Assembly (NCBI RefSeq): GCF_014650955.1
Contig: NZ_BMVY01000001.1
Coordinates: forward strand, 744,001-808,000
Direction of reading: 5' to 3'
Length of the DNA stretch: 64,000 nucleotides
Source: Streptomyces tauricus
Lineage (GTDB): Bacteria; Actinomycetota; Actinomycetes; Streptomycetales; Streptomycetaceae
Shown: positions 24,545-32,352 of the stretch, one piece after another
Layout of the letters: each line of letters opens with the position of its first letter
Numbering within the stretch: the first letter of the stretch is position 1
Program-made: the position numbers and the translations under genes
The notes under the pieces: generated by a model
Told to the model about the DNA's origin: nothing
What the model saw: the letters and a program-made list of their open reading frames with translations, nothing else
Database searches by the model: none

Positions 24545-25144
24545 ATGAACCGAGCACTGATCGTCATCGATGTCCAGGAGTCCTTCCGCGCCCGTCCGCT
24601 GTGGTCGACGATCTCCGACCCGAAGATCGCCGACCAGGTGAACCGGCTGGTCCGGCTCGCCCGCGCGGCCGGGGACCTCGTGGTGTGGGTACTGCACTGC
24701 GAGCCCGGCAGCGGCGATGTCTTCGACCCGGCCCTCGGCCATGTCCGGCTCATGGAGGAACTGGAGCAGGAGGAGGGTGAGCCGCTGATCCACAAGACCT
24801 CGCACAACGCCTTCACCACGACCAACCTCCAGCAGGTGCTCACCGAACGCGGGGTCCGCGAACTCGTCGTCTGCGGCATCCGCACCGAGCAGTGCGTGGA
24901 GACCACCACCCGTGTCGCGAGCGACCTCGGTTACCAGGTCACCTTCGTCACCGACGCGACCGCGACCAACCCCATCCCGCACCGCGACGCCCCCGACGAC
25001 CAGAGCGTCGCCGACCTGCTGGCCGACCCTCGTACGCTCGCCGCCGACGAGGTCGTCCGGCGCACCGAGTACGCCCTGGCCGGACGCTTCGCCACCATCG
25101 CGACGGTCGACGGTCTTGAGGCCGCGGCAGCACATCGGGCATGA
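24545..25144 (+). CDS. isochorismatase-family cysteine hydrolase
   Basis: A 199-residue cysteine hydrolase. The catalytic triad is visible: Asp in LIVIDVQES, Lys in LIHKTSHNAF and Cys in CGIRTEQCVETT, with the family cis-peptide region just before the Cys. The likely start is ATG 24545 (MNRALIVIDVQ). There is no ribosome site, and a -10-like CAGACT ends six bases before it, so it may be leaderless. The family hydrolyses amides or vinyl ethers (nicotinamide, isochorismate, ureas). The next gene is a GlxA-type regulator ten bases downstream, an arrangement common for such hydrolases. Confidence 0.87.
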   Translation: MNRALIVIDVQESFRARPLWSTISDPKIADQVNRLVRLARAAGDLVVWVLHCEPGSGDVFDPALGHVRLMEELEQEEGEPLIHKTSHNAFTTTNLQQVLTERGVRELVVCGIRTEQCVETTTRVASDLGYQVTFVTDATATNPIPHRDAPDDQSVADLLADPRTLAADEVVRRTEYALAGRFATIATVDGLEAAAAHRA

Positions 25145-25154
25145 TGACCGGATC

Positions 25155-26063
25155 GTGAGTCACATCGTCTTCTTCCTGGTGCCCGGAGTCCATCTGCTGG
25201 ATCTGGCCGGCCCCGCGCAGGTCTTCTCCACCGCCGACGACTTCGGGTACCCGTACACGCTGTCCTACGTCGCCGAGCGGCCCCAGGTCCGCACGGCTCA
25301 GGGGCTGCCGCTGGTGGCCCGGCTCGACTGGCCGGAGCTCGGACCCGAGGACCTGGTCGTGGTGCCCGGCTGGCGGGCGGGCACCCTGGCCGACAGCCCC
25401 GCCATCGGCAGCGCCCCTCTGCGGGCCATCAGGGAGCACCACACCCGGGGCGGCACGGTGGCCAGCGTCTGCGCCGGGGCCGAGGCCCTCGGTCAGGCCG
25501 GTCTGCTGGACGGCCGTCACTGCACCACCCACCATGACGTGCAGGACGAGCTGGCCCGGCGTCATCCGCGGGCGCTGGTCGTCCGCGACGTGCTGTTCAC
25601 CACGGACGACCGGGTGGTCACCTCGGCCGGTATCGCCAGTGGCATCGATCTGGCCCTGCACCTGGTCGCGGGCCGGCACGGTCCCGCCGTCGCCGCCCAG
25701 GTGGCCCGGGAGATGGTCGTCTACGCCCGCCGCAACGGTCACGAACCGCAGTCCAGCGCGATGCTCCGGCACCGTTCGCACCTCGACGACACCGTGCACC
25801 GGGCGCAGGACCTGATCGACGAGCGCTTCGACCAGCCGCTCCCCCTGCCCACCGTGGCCTCGGCCGTGGGGGTCAGCGAACGCACCCTCACCCGTCTCTT
25901 CAGCCGCGCCACCGGGCTGACCCCCCTGCGCTATCAGCAGACACTCCGGCTCGAACGCGCCCAGCACCTCATCAGCCATGGCGCGACCATGGACGCCGCC
26001 GCCCGTTCCGTGGGCTTCGAGGACCCGCGCATGCTGCGTCGCCTGCGCGCCCGCACCACCTGA
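25155..26063 (+). CDS. GlxA family transcriptional regulator (DJ-1/PfpI + AraC HTH)
   Basis: A 302-residue regulator. The N-terminal half is a DJ-1/PfpI-like domain beginning VSHIVFFLVPGVHLLDLAGPAQVF, with the elbow Cys in GGTVASVCAGAEALG. The C-terminal half has two AraC helix-turn-helix units (LPTVASAVGVSERTLTRLF and the MDAAARSVGFEDPRMLRR region). The GTG at 25155 follows the isochorismatase-family gene by ten bases, so the two form an operon. It probably regulates that hydrolase gene in response to a small amide or amine. The C-terminus stops soon after the second HTH, as is usual. Confidence 0.87.
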   Translation: MSHIVFFLVPGVHLLDLAGPAQVFSTADDFGYPYTLSYVAERPQVRTAQGLPLVARLDWPELGPEDLVVVPGWRAGTLADSPAIGSAPLRAIREHHTRGGTVASVCAGAEALGQAGLLDGRHCTTHHDVQDELARRHPRALVVRDVLFTTDDRVVTSAGIASGIDLALHLVAGRHGPAVAAQVAREMVVYARRNGHEPQSSAMLRHRSHLDDTVHRAQDLIDERFDQPLPLPTVASAVGVSERTLTRLFSRATGLTPLRYQQTLRLERAQHLISHGATMDAAARSVGFEDPRMLRRLRARTT

Positions 26064-26387
26064 TCACGGTAGTCGGCACCGGGGCAGTCCGCCGGACTCG
26101 GCGCGCGGCGAGGGGAGTTGGGCGTGGCCCGCCTCCGGAGACTCCATGTTTCTGCCCCGGACCGGAGGCCGAGCGGGGCGTCGTCGGGGAGGCCGCCGTC
26201 GGCGTCGTACCAGGGTTGGCCGAATACCGGCGCCCGCACATGCGCCGGCTCCGCGGGCCCGGTGCGACGCTCCCAACATGCCTCCACCGACGCGCTTCCG
26301 TCACAGCAGGTACCGCGCGCGTACGGCCCCAGTAGTGCGTGGGCCGGTGTCATGAAGGGTCACATCTGCGGGTAAAGTTGTGCCGGT
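26064..26387. other. intergenic region with a possible coding remnant
   Basis: No intact gene is recognised. On the minus strand, around 26140-26280, an open stretch encodes a protein-like segment (VFGQPWYDADGGLPDDAPLG) with no stop over more than 100 codons and no convincing start. It could be a decayed gene end or chance high-GC reading. The remainder shows nothing specific. Confidence 0.3.
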
Positions 26388-26471
26388 GCTTGGGCAATAG
26401 GCACATGTCCTCCATGAACCTCACCAGTGGAAGAACGTGAGGTTCGTGTGAGCGTTCTGTCGTGCCCAAGC
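26388..26471 (+). promoter_or_regulatory. nested hairpin leader of the ANTAR-GAF gene
   Basis: Two inverted repeats are nested just upstream of the ribosome site. The outer one is GCTTGGGCA (26388-26396) with TGCCCAAGC (26463-26471). The inner one is a 12-bp stem with one G-U pair, CATGAACCTCAC (26413-26424) with 26437-26448, around a 12-base loop. The outer 3' arm ends four bases before AAGGAAG (26476-26482), so folding could control translation or transcription of the downstream gene, which encodes an RNA-binding ANTAR protein. Confidence 0.65.
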
Positions 26472-26490
26472 GTGTAAGGAAGACCGTGTC

Positions 26491-27342
26491 GTGAGCCAGG
26501 AATCCCCTCACCCACTCCCCCGCAACACCTCTCGTTCCGCCGGCATGCCGGAAACGGACGAGACGGCGGGGCAGCGCAACCGACGGCTGGCACACATCGG
26601 TGTCGCGCATGCGCAGCGGGTCCTGACCGGCCGTTACCGCCTTGCCTCACAGCAGGAGGCGTTCGAATTGCTGCGGCAGACCTCACAGCAGTTCAACATC
26701 AAGCTGCACACACTGGCCGATGCCGTACTGCACACCGCGCCACCCGACACCGACGCCGAACTGTGGTTCCCCAGACGCGCCCGCTACAGCCCTCCGCCGC
26801 TTCCGAACCTGGCGGTGGACGAGTCGAGCCGCACCAACCACGGGGTGGTGCTGAGGAACGCGATGCGGCGCGTACTGCACATCACCGAAACCACCATGGG
26901 CAACGTGCAGTTGGCGGAGCAGGGCATGCTGCGCCTGGAGAAGCACACCGGGCTGAACCAGGAGTTCACCGAGTTCTTCGCGTTCGTACGGGATTCCACG
27001 ACGTCCTGTGCGCAGTCCGCCGAACAGCGCCAGCAGATCACGGTGAAGGACGTGGCGGTCGCGGACGTCTTCGACGACGAGTCCCGGCACGCGATCCTGC
27101 AGACAGGCAGCCGGGCCGCCCACAGTGTGCCGCTGGTGGGCCGCAAGGACCGGGTCGTGGGCATCATCTCCAGCCATCACGAACAGCCCCTGACCGACTT
27201 CACCCGTGCGCAACTCGCCGCTCTGGAAGCCGTCGGCACACATGTGGGTCACTGGTTGCTCTGGCACCGGCACACCATCGTCCTGGACGCACTGGAACAG
27301 CTCCATGCCACCGCCCGCGTCCAAGCTGGTGAGTCGGGCTGA
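26491..27342 (+). CDS. ANTAR-GAF domain regulator
   Basis: A 283-residue protein with an N-terminal ANTAR domain (AHAQRVLTGRYRLASQQEAF followed by QTSQQFNIKLHTLADAVL, about residues 35-80) and a C-terminal GAF domain (about 130-265, with SCAQSAEQRQQITVKDVAVA and HSVPLVGRKDRVVGIISS). Most family members have GAF before ANTAR; here the order is reversed. ANTAR domains bind paired RNA hairpins and prevent transcription termination; GAF binds a small ligand or interacts with partners. The GTG start has AAGGAAG eight bases upstream. A strong nested stem-loop lies in its own leader, so autoregulation is possible. Confidence 0.83.
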   Translation: MSQESPHPLPRNTSRSAGMPETDETAGQRNRRLAHIGVAHAQRVLTGRYRLASQQEAFELLRQTSQQFNIKLHTLADAVLHTAPPDTDAELWFPRRARYSPPPLPNLAVDESSRTNHGVVLRNAMRRVLHITETTMGNVQLAEQGMLRLEKHTGLNQEFTEFFAFVRDSTTSCAQSAEQRQQITVKDVAVADVFDDESRHAILQTGSRAAHSVPLVGRKDRVVGIISSHHEQPLTDFTRAQLAALEAVGTHVGHWLLWHRHTIVLDALEQLHATARVQAGESG

Positions 27343-27412
27343 CCCACATACGTGCGGTACGGCTCCGGCGCGTCCTCCCATGTCCCGCGGATCACCAGCT
27401 TCGGCCAGGGGG

Positions 27413-28822
27413 TTACGGGCCGGCGTCGCCCGCCGCTTCGGCGCGGCGCAATGCGTTGTAGCGTTCCCACAGTTCGGGTCGCGTGTCGTCCATGTACCAG
27501 GCGCGCAGGAAGAGTTCCAGGAAGGCGCTCTCCGACTCGTCGCCGCCCCGGCGGTAGAGGTCGGGGTCCGACTCGACCCACGCGGCCACCGGCCGACGGC
27601 CGCCCGCTCCCTCGGCCACGGTCACCCGGAAGACACCATGGCCGGTCCAACTGCGGTGCAGCGACAGCTGATCGCCCTCCAGGTACGCGTCCCACTTCTC
27701 CTCCATGCTGAGGGACCGCACGCCGTGCCGCACACGCTGCCACTGCCCCGGCGTCCACTCCAGCCGGGGCACCGGAATGCTCTCGGGCCGACGCAGGGGC
27801 GTCACCTCATCACCCAGTGCGGTACGGGTGAGGTCCTCGCCCAGTTCGTTCTCCGCCACCCACTCCGGCAGTGCCTCGCTCGCGGCGCGCCACCCGGCGG
27901 GGATGCCGTCCGTGCCCACGCGCGCGGCGATGATCCCGCCGACGATCGCGCATGTGGTGTCCACGTCCCCGCCCACCGACGCACACGCCCACAACGCCTC
28001 CTCGAAGTCCTCCAGGTGCCGGGCCGCGCACCAGAGGGCGAAGGGCACCGTGTCCGCCGCGCTCACCCGCCGCCCGTTGCCGAGCCGATGCGCCGCGTAC
28101 TCGGCGTGCGGCTGGCTCAGCAGCTCCCGGGCCTCGGCGACACCCGCCCGGATCCGGCCCTGCGGTGTCAGTTCCTCCACCGTCGCCAGCAATTGGGCTC
28201 CGGTCACCGGCCGTACCCGCCCGCGAGCCGCACAGGCGGCGGCGACCGCGATCGCGGCGGCTCCGGCCACGGCCTCCGGGTGCGTGTGGGTCACCCGGGC
28301 CTGCCGGCCGGCCTGCGCGGCGGCCTCGGCCGGATCCACGGCGAACCACGCCCCGAGGGGCGCCACCCGCATCGCGGCCCCGTTGCCCCACGACCCCTGG
28401 CCGTCGAACAGTTCCGCGGCCAGCTCCTGCCACCTGCCGCCCTCCCGGACGAGCCGCAGCAGCCGGTTCATCGCCGGGCCGTAGCCGCGGTCGAAGTCGT
28501 GCCGGCGGGCGAAGCCCTGCGCGAGGTCGTACTGGTCCACGCTGCCGCGCCGGCGCAGCACCTCGAAGACCGAGCAGGCCATTTCCGTGTCGTCCGTCCA
28601 GGGCCACTCGGCGGTGGGGAGCCGGCGTTCCCGCAGGCCGGGAAGGTTCTCCGGTACGAAGAACTGGGCTCCGAAGGCGTCACCGACCGCCAGGCCACGC
28701 AGCGCGTCGCGGGCCGCGGAGCGGTGATCGAAGGAGTCGGAGAGGCCGGAGAAGTCGGCTGATGTGAAGGAATCGTCGGCGGAAGGATCGTGGATGGGCA
28801 GATCGGTGGACATCTCGCTCAT
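27413..28822 (-). CDS. ADP-ribosylglycohydrolase family protein
   Basis: A 469-residue protein whose N-terminal ~320 residues form an ADP-ribosylglycohydrolase (DraG/ARH) fold. Metal-binding motifs are WPWTDDTEMACSVFE, SWGNGAAMRVAPLG and VGGDVDTTCAIVGGI. These carry the Asp/Thr residues that hold two Mg/Mn ions, so it should be active in removing ADP-ribose or in a related hydrolysis. The C-terminal ~140 residues (LEWTPGQWQRVRHGVRSLS onward) are an extra domain I do not recognise. It is convergent with the ANTAR-GAF gene. No partner ADP-ribosyltransferase is seen in the window. Confidence 0.85.
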   Translation of the reverse strand: MSEMSTDLPIHDPSADDSFTSADFSGLSDSFDHRSAARDALRGLAVGDAFGAQFFVPENLPGLRERRLPTAEWPWTDDTEMACSVFEVLRRRGSVDQYDLAQGFARRHDFDRGYGPAMNRLLRLVREGGRWQELAAELFDGQGSWGNGAAMRVAPLGAWFAVDPAEAAAQAGRQARVTHTHPEAVAGAAAIAVAAACAARGRVRPVTGAQLLATVEELTPQGRIRAGVAEARELLSQPHAEYAAHRLGNGRRVSAADTVPFALWCAARHLEDFEEALWACASVGGDVDTTCAIVGGIIAARVGTDGIPAGWRAASEALPEWVAENELGEDLTRTALGDEVTPLRRPESIPVPRLEWTPGQWQRVRHGVRSLSMEEKWDAYLEGDQLSLHRSWTGHGVFRVTVAEGAGGRRPVAAWVESDPDLYRRGGDESESAFLELFLRAWYMDDTRPELWERYNALRRAEAAGDAGP

Positions 28823-28928
28823 CCTGCCAAGTACGCCTTCCTCGGCGCCACATGGAATCGCCGCGCGGCGGGAGGTTAACTTCCCGAGAACTCATCGGAC
28901 GAGACGGTGAAAATCTTCGTGGTTGTCA

Positions 28929-28959
28929 TTGACATGTCAGCGTCTACGCGCGTCATCAT
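28929..28959 (+). promoter_or_regulatory. promoter of the secreted RNase gene
   Basis: TTGACA (28929-28934) is followed by TCATCAT (28953-28959), spaced by 18 bases, just upstream of the RNase ATG at 28966. The proximity means a very short leader. The -10 match is weak. Confidence 0.5.
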
Positions 28960-28965
28960 GGGGGC

Positions 28966-29361
28966 ATGAGATTCCCCCCACGAATCACTCGCATCGGCGC
29001 CGCAGCCGCCGTTCTGTCCGCTCTCCTCGTCGGCGGCACAGCGACCGCCGAGGCCGCGGGCACGTCCGCCTCGGCGGTCGGCAGCATCTGCTACGGCAGT
29101 CTGCCGTCCCAGGCGCACGACACGCTGGACCTGATCGAGCAGGGCGGCCCCTACCCCTACTCGCAGGACGGCAGCGTCTTCCAGAACCGGGAAGGCATCC
29201 TGCCCAGCCGGTCGACCGGCTACTACCACGAGTACACGGTGATCACGCCCGGCTCCTCCACGCGCGGTGCCCGTCGCATCGTGACCGGTGAGGAAGTCCG
29301 GGAGGACTACTACACGGCCGATCACTACGCCTCGTTCAGGCTGGTCAACTACAGCTGCTGA
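28966..29361 (+). CDS. secreted guanyl-specific ribonuclease (RNase Sa/barnase family)
   Basis: A 131-residue exported ribonuclease closely resembling Streptomyces RNase Sa. A Sec signal peptide (basic MRFPPRITRI, hydrophobic core, ending near TAEAAG) is followed by a ~100-residue mature domain. Catalytic residues line up with RNase Sa: Glu89 (YYHEYTVITPG), Arg104 (ARRIVTGE) and His120 (DHYASF), with the same spacings as E54/R69/H85. Cys42 and Cys131 form the single disulfide. It cleaves RNA 3' of guanosine outside the cell. No barstar-like inhibitor gene is adjacent, which fits strict secretion. It converges on the ABC-ATPase gene with a nine-base gap. Confidence 0.93.
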   Translation: MRFPPRITRIGAAAAVLSALLVGGTATAEAAGTSASAVGSICYGSLPSQAHDTLDLIEQGGPYPYSQDGSVFQNREGILPSRSTGYYHEYTVITPGSSTRGARRIVTGEEVREDYYTADHYASFRLVNYSC

Positions 29362-29370
29362 CCGGCACGT

Positions 29371-30183
29371 TCAGGAACCCTCGCCCCGCGGACCCCCCAC
29401 TCCCATCGGCCGCGGGGCGAGTGGCCTGGCCGCGTACGTGATGCGCACGACGCCGTCCGCGTGCCTCGCCGTGTCCCCCTGTACGCCGAAGACCTCGCGC
29501 AGCAGCTCGGGTGTCAGGACCTCCAGGACCGGGCCCGCCGCCACCACCGCGCCCTCGTGGAGCACGACGAGACGGTCGCAGAGCCGCGCGGCCAGGTCGA
29601 GGTCGTGCAGGACCGCCAGGGTGGTGATCCCGGTGCTGCGGATGAGCTCCAGGAGTTCGAACCGGGCGCGGATGTCCAGGTGGTTGGTGAGTTCGTCCAG
29701 GACCAGCAGGCGCGGCTGCTGAGCGAGTGCGCGGGCCAGCAGGACACGCTGGCGTTCGCCGCCGGACAGGGTGGCCCAGTCCCGGTCCGCGAAGGGCCCG
29801 ACCCCGCAGCGGCCGACCGCTTCGGCGACCGCCCGACGGTCCTCGGCGCCGTCCCTGTCCATCAGCCCGTGATGGGGCGTCCGGCCCAGGGCGACGATCT
29901 CCGTCACGTTCAGGCCGGTCGTCGTGGCGGCGTCCTGAAGGACGGCCGCCGTTCGCAGGGCTGCCGTACGGGACGACAGTGCCCATACGTCGTCCCCGCC
30001 CACCCGGACCACTCCCCCGGCCGGCCGGAGTGAGCGGTAGACCGCCCGCAACAGGGTGGACTTCCCACTGCCGTTGGGGCCCACGAGGCCGACGACGTCA
30101 CCCGGGGCGGCCTCCAGACTCACCTCACGGAGGACGGGCGTGCGGTCCAGGGTGATGCGGAGGTGGTCCACGGTCAGTTTCAT
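29371..30183 (-). CDS. FecE-type ABC transporter ATP-binding protein (metal-chelate uptake)
   Basis: A 270-residue ATPase of the siderophore/B12/heme uptake family. Walker A is GPNGSGKST, the signature is LSGGERQRVLLARAL, Walker B is LLVLDELTNHLD (Leu-Thr replaces the usual Pro-Thr), and the H-loop is LAVLHDLDLA. The ATG at 30183 overlaps the permease stop by four bases. It is the third gene of an importer operon that starts with a binding lipoprotein preceded by an ECF-type promoter shared with copper genes. It is therefore likely to power uptake of a metal-isonitrile complex, not a classical ferric siderophore; this is inference. Confidence 0.9.
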   Translation of the reverse strand: MKLTVDHLRITLDRTPVLREVSLEAAPGDVVGLVGPNGSGKSTLLRAVYRSLRPAGGVVRVGGDDVWALSSRTAALRTAAVLQDAATTTGLNVTEIVALGRTPHHGLMDRDGAEDRRAVAEAVGRCGVGPFADRDWATLSGGERQRVLLARALAQQPRLLVLDELTNHLDIRARFELLELIRSTGITTLAVLHDLDLAARLCDRLVVLHEGAVVAAGPVLEVLTPELLREVFGVQGDTARHADGVVRITYAARPLAPRPMGVGGPRGEGS

Positions 30184-31226
30184 GCGCTGTCCAGACCCTT
30201 GCTGCGGCGCAGCAGCCACAGGAAGAAGGGGGCGCCCAGGAGGGCGGTGAGGATGCCGAGCGGGAGTTCGTTGGGGCGGGTGAGGGTGCGGGAGAGCAGG
30301 TCGACGGCCACGAGGTAGACGGCACCGAGGAGTGCGGTCAGGGGCAGCAGTCTGCGGTGGTCGGCCCCCGTCGTGAGCCGCACCAGATGCGGGATCATCA
30401 GGCCGACGAAGCCGACGCCGCCCGCGACCGCGATGACGGTGCCCGTGAGCAGCGCGCTGATCACCAGCAGGACGGCCCGCAGCCGGTTGACGTCCACGCC
30501 GAGAGCGGTGGCGGACTCGTCACCGGCCAGCAGGGCGTTGAGCCGCCGCCCGTACAGGGTGAGCAGGACGGTGCTCCCCAGGACCACCACCGTGACGGTG
30601 GGCAGTTGGCCCCACTGGGCGCCCGCGACGCTGCCGAGCATCCAGAACATCACGGTACGCAGTTCGGTGGGGGTCGCCATCAGCTGGACGAAACTGGTCA
30701 TCGACAGGAGGACGTAGCCGACGGCGACCCCGGCCAAAACGAGCCGGGTGGGGGCCAGCCGGCCCTGTCTCCGTCCGAGGGCGAAGACCAGGGCCCCGGC
30801 CGCCAGGGCGCCGACGAACGCCGCGCCGGACACGCCCAGTCCGCCCAGTCCGCCGAGGGCGGCGCCGCCGAGGGTGATGACCAGCACGGCGCCCAGGGAG
30901 GCCCCGTACGAGAAGCCGAGGACGACGGGGTCGGCGAGCGGGTTGGAGACCAGGGTCTGCAGGACCGCGCCGGCGACGGCGAGGCCCGCGCCGACCAGGG
31001 CCGCCAGTGCGACGCGGGGTGCTCTGAACGTCCACACGATCTGGTCCAGCGCCGGGTCGCCGGTGGCTCCGCGGCCGGTGACGTGGTGCAGGAGGACCGA
31101 CCACACGTCGGTCAGGGGGATGTTCACCGCGCCGATGCTCACCGCCACCACCATGACGGCGACGAGGAGGACCAGCAGCGCGAGGGCCGCGAGCGACAAC
31201 CGCAGACGGCCCGGGAGGGGCTTCAG
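30180..31226 (-). CDS. FecCD-type ABC transporter permease
   Basis: A roughly 348-residue permease with the FecCD/BtuC pattern: about ten helices, FRAPRVALAALVGAGLAVAGA, LADPVVLGFSYGASLGAVL and GFVGLMIPHLVRL. Only one permease gene is present, so it should act as a homodimer. The start is unclear. A non-standard CTG at 31226 would overlap the lipoprotein stop (CTGA); a TTG lies at 31199; and the next ATG (31340) would give a 118-base overlap. I chose the CTG position as the smallest overlap that keeps the first helix. It is part of the importer operon described for its neighbours. Confidence 0.8.
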   Translation of the reverse strand: MKPLPGRLRLSLAALALLVLLVAVMVVAVSIGAVNIPLTDVWSVLLHHVTGRGATGDPALDQIVWTFRAPRVALAALVGAGLAVAGAVLQTLVSNPLADPVVLGFSYGASLGAVLVITLGGAALGGLGGLGVSGAAFVGALAAGALVFALGRRQGRLAPTRLVLAGVAVGYVLLSMTSFVQLMATPTELRTVMFWMLGSVAGAQWGQLPTVTVVVLGSTVLLTLYGRRLNALLAGDESATALGVDVNRLRAVLLVISALLTGTVIAVAGGVGFVGLMIPHLVRLTTGADHRRLLPLTALLGAVYLVAVDLLSRTLTRPNELPLGILTALLGAPFFLWLLRRSKGLDSA

Positions 31227-32260
31227 AACGTGTCGGGGTGCAGCATCTCGGCGATCTTCGCGACGGCCAGGTCGTTGCTCGGGCCGAGGTACATCGAGTC
31301 CGACAGGGCCACGTACGTGTTGTTCTTCGCGGCCGGCCACTGGGGGAACTCCTTCAGCAGTTTCCTGGCGTAGGCCGCCGGGTTCGGGTCGTTGTAGCCG
31401 ATGACGACGAGCGCGTCGACATCGGTGGCGGCCACCTTCTCCTTGCTCAGGTCGGCGAAGGAGGTCTTGGACGCCGACGCGAAGGCGTTGGTGCCGCCCG
31501 CCTCGGCGAGGATGTCGTTGTAGATGCCCTTGGCGACGACCGAGCTGAAGTCGTTGCCGCCCATGGCCATGTTGGAGAAGAGGACCATGACCTTGGGCCG
31601 CTTCTCGCCCTTCACCTTGGCGGAGACGCCCGCGATGTTCTTCTCGGACGCGGCGATCAGTCGCTCGGCCCGGTCGCTCCGGTCGAAGACCCTGCCCATG
31701 TCCCGCAGGAGCGCGTAACTGTCGGCGATCGTCATCTTCGAGGTGTCCTGGTCGCAGCCCTGCGGGGAGACGTAGGTGCGGGCCCCCACGTCCTTGAGCT
31801 GCTCGCGGGTGGCGAAGCCGTTCTTCTCGTCGAAGCCGTAGGAGGTCGTGGACAGCACCAGATCGGGACGCAGGCCGATCATCGCCTCGCGCGGGACGTC
31901 ATAGGCCTCGTTGAGCTCGACGCCCCCGTCGGGGAGGGCCTTGATGGCCTCGGCCCGGCCCTCGACCTCGGACATCCCGTAGCTCTGCTGGTTGGCGACG
32001 ACGCTGTCGCCGAGGCCGAGGGCGAGCAGGGTGGAGACCTCCGCCACCGAGGCGCCGTTCATGACGACCACCCTGCTGGGTGCCTCGGTGAACTTCTGGG
32101 TCACCCCGCAGTTTTCGAGGGTCACCGGATAGCCCGGCCTCGCCGCGGTGGCTGATGCCTCGGCCGCGGCGCCTGTCGTGCCGGTCGCGTCGGCACAGGC
32201 CGTCGTGACCAGACAGAGGGCGCCGGCCAGGGCGACGGCGACCGGCCGTTTCTTCGACAT
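31223..32260 (-). CDS. metal-chelate ABC transporter substrate-binding lipoprotein (FecB/BtuF-like)
   Basis: A 345-residue periplasmic-binding-type lipoprotein. The signal peptide ends at VTTACAD (lipobox Cys). The mature part follows the FecB/BtuF fold: PVTLENCGVTQKFTEAPSRVVVMN, then VDALVVIGYNDP and a C-terminal helix ending MLHPDTF. A Cys pair (ENCG and PQGCDQ) may form a disulfide. AAGGAG lies six bases before the ATG. An ECF-type promoter (32309-32339) starts this operon. Between the isonitrile NRPS gene and the two other importer genes, its likely ligand is the secreted lipopeptide with bound copper; iron siderophore binding is the main alternative. Confidence 0.87.
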   Translation of the reverse strand: MSKKRPVAVALAGALCLVTTACADATGTTGAAAEASATAARPGYPVTLENCGVTQKFTEAPSRVVVMNGASVAEVSTLLALGLGDSVVANQQSYGMSEVEGRAEAIKALPDGGVELNEAYDVPREAMIGLRPDLVLSTTSYGFDEKNGFATREQLKDVGARTYVSPQGCDQDTSKMTIADSYALLRDMGRVFDRSDRAERLIAASEKNIAGVSAKVKGEKRPKVMVLFSNMAMGGNDFSSVVAKGIYNDILAEAGGTNAFASASKTSFADLSKEKVAATDVDALVVIGYNDPNPAAYARKLLKEFPQWPAAKNNTYVALSDSMYLGPSNDLAVAKIAEMLHPDTF

Positions 32261-32308
32261 GCGGGGCTCCTTGGTACGTGGGTGGTCCGCCGGCGAACGG
32301 CTCTGTTG

Positions 32309-32339
32309 CAGTAGTCGGGAGAGTCAACTGCCGAGTTCC
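32309..32339 (-). promoter_or_regulatory. ECF-type promoter C (importer operon)
   Basis: On the minus strand, GGAAC (32339-32335), a 17-base spacer and CGACTACTG (32317-32309). It lies 48 bases upstream of the lipoprotein ATG and just past the NRPS stop codon (32353). The same elements with the same 17-base spacing occur at 42511-42541 and 47447-47477, and nowhere else that I could find in this window. Confidence 0.82.
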
Positions 32340-32352
32340 CGGCGGCCGGTGA

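Noticed and set aside
29371..32260. Plain iron-siderophore importer
   Set aside because: Not excluded, but the shared ECF promoter and the adjoining isonitrile genes favour a copper-chelate ligand; no siderophore synthesis genes are in the window.
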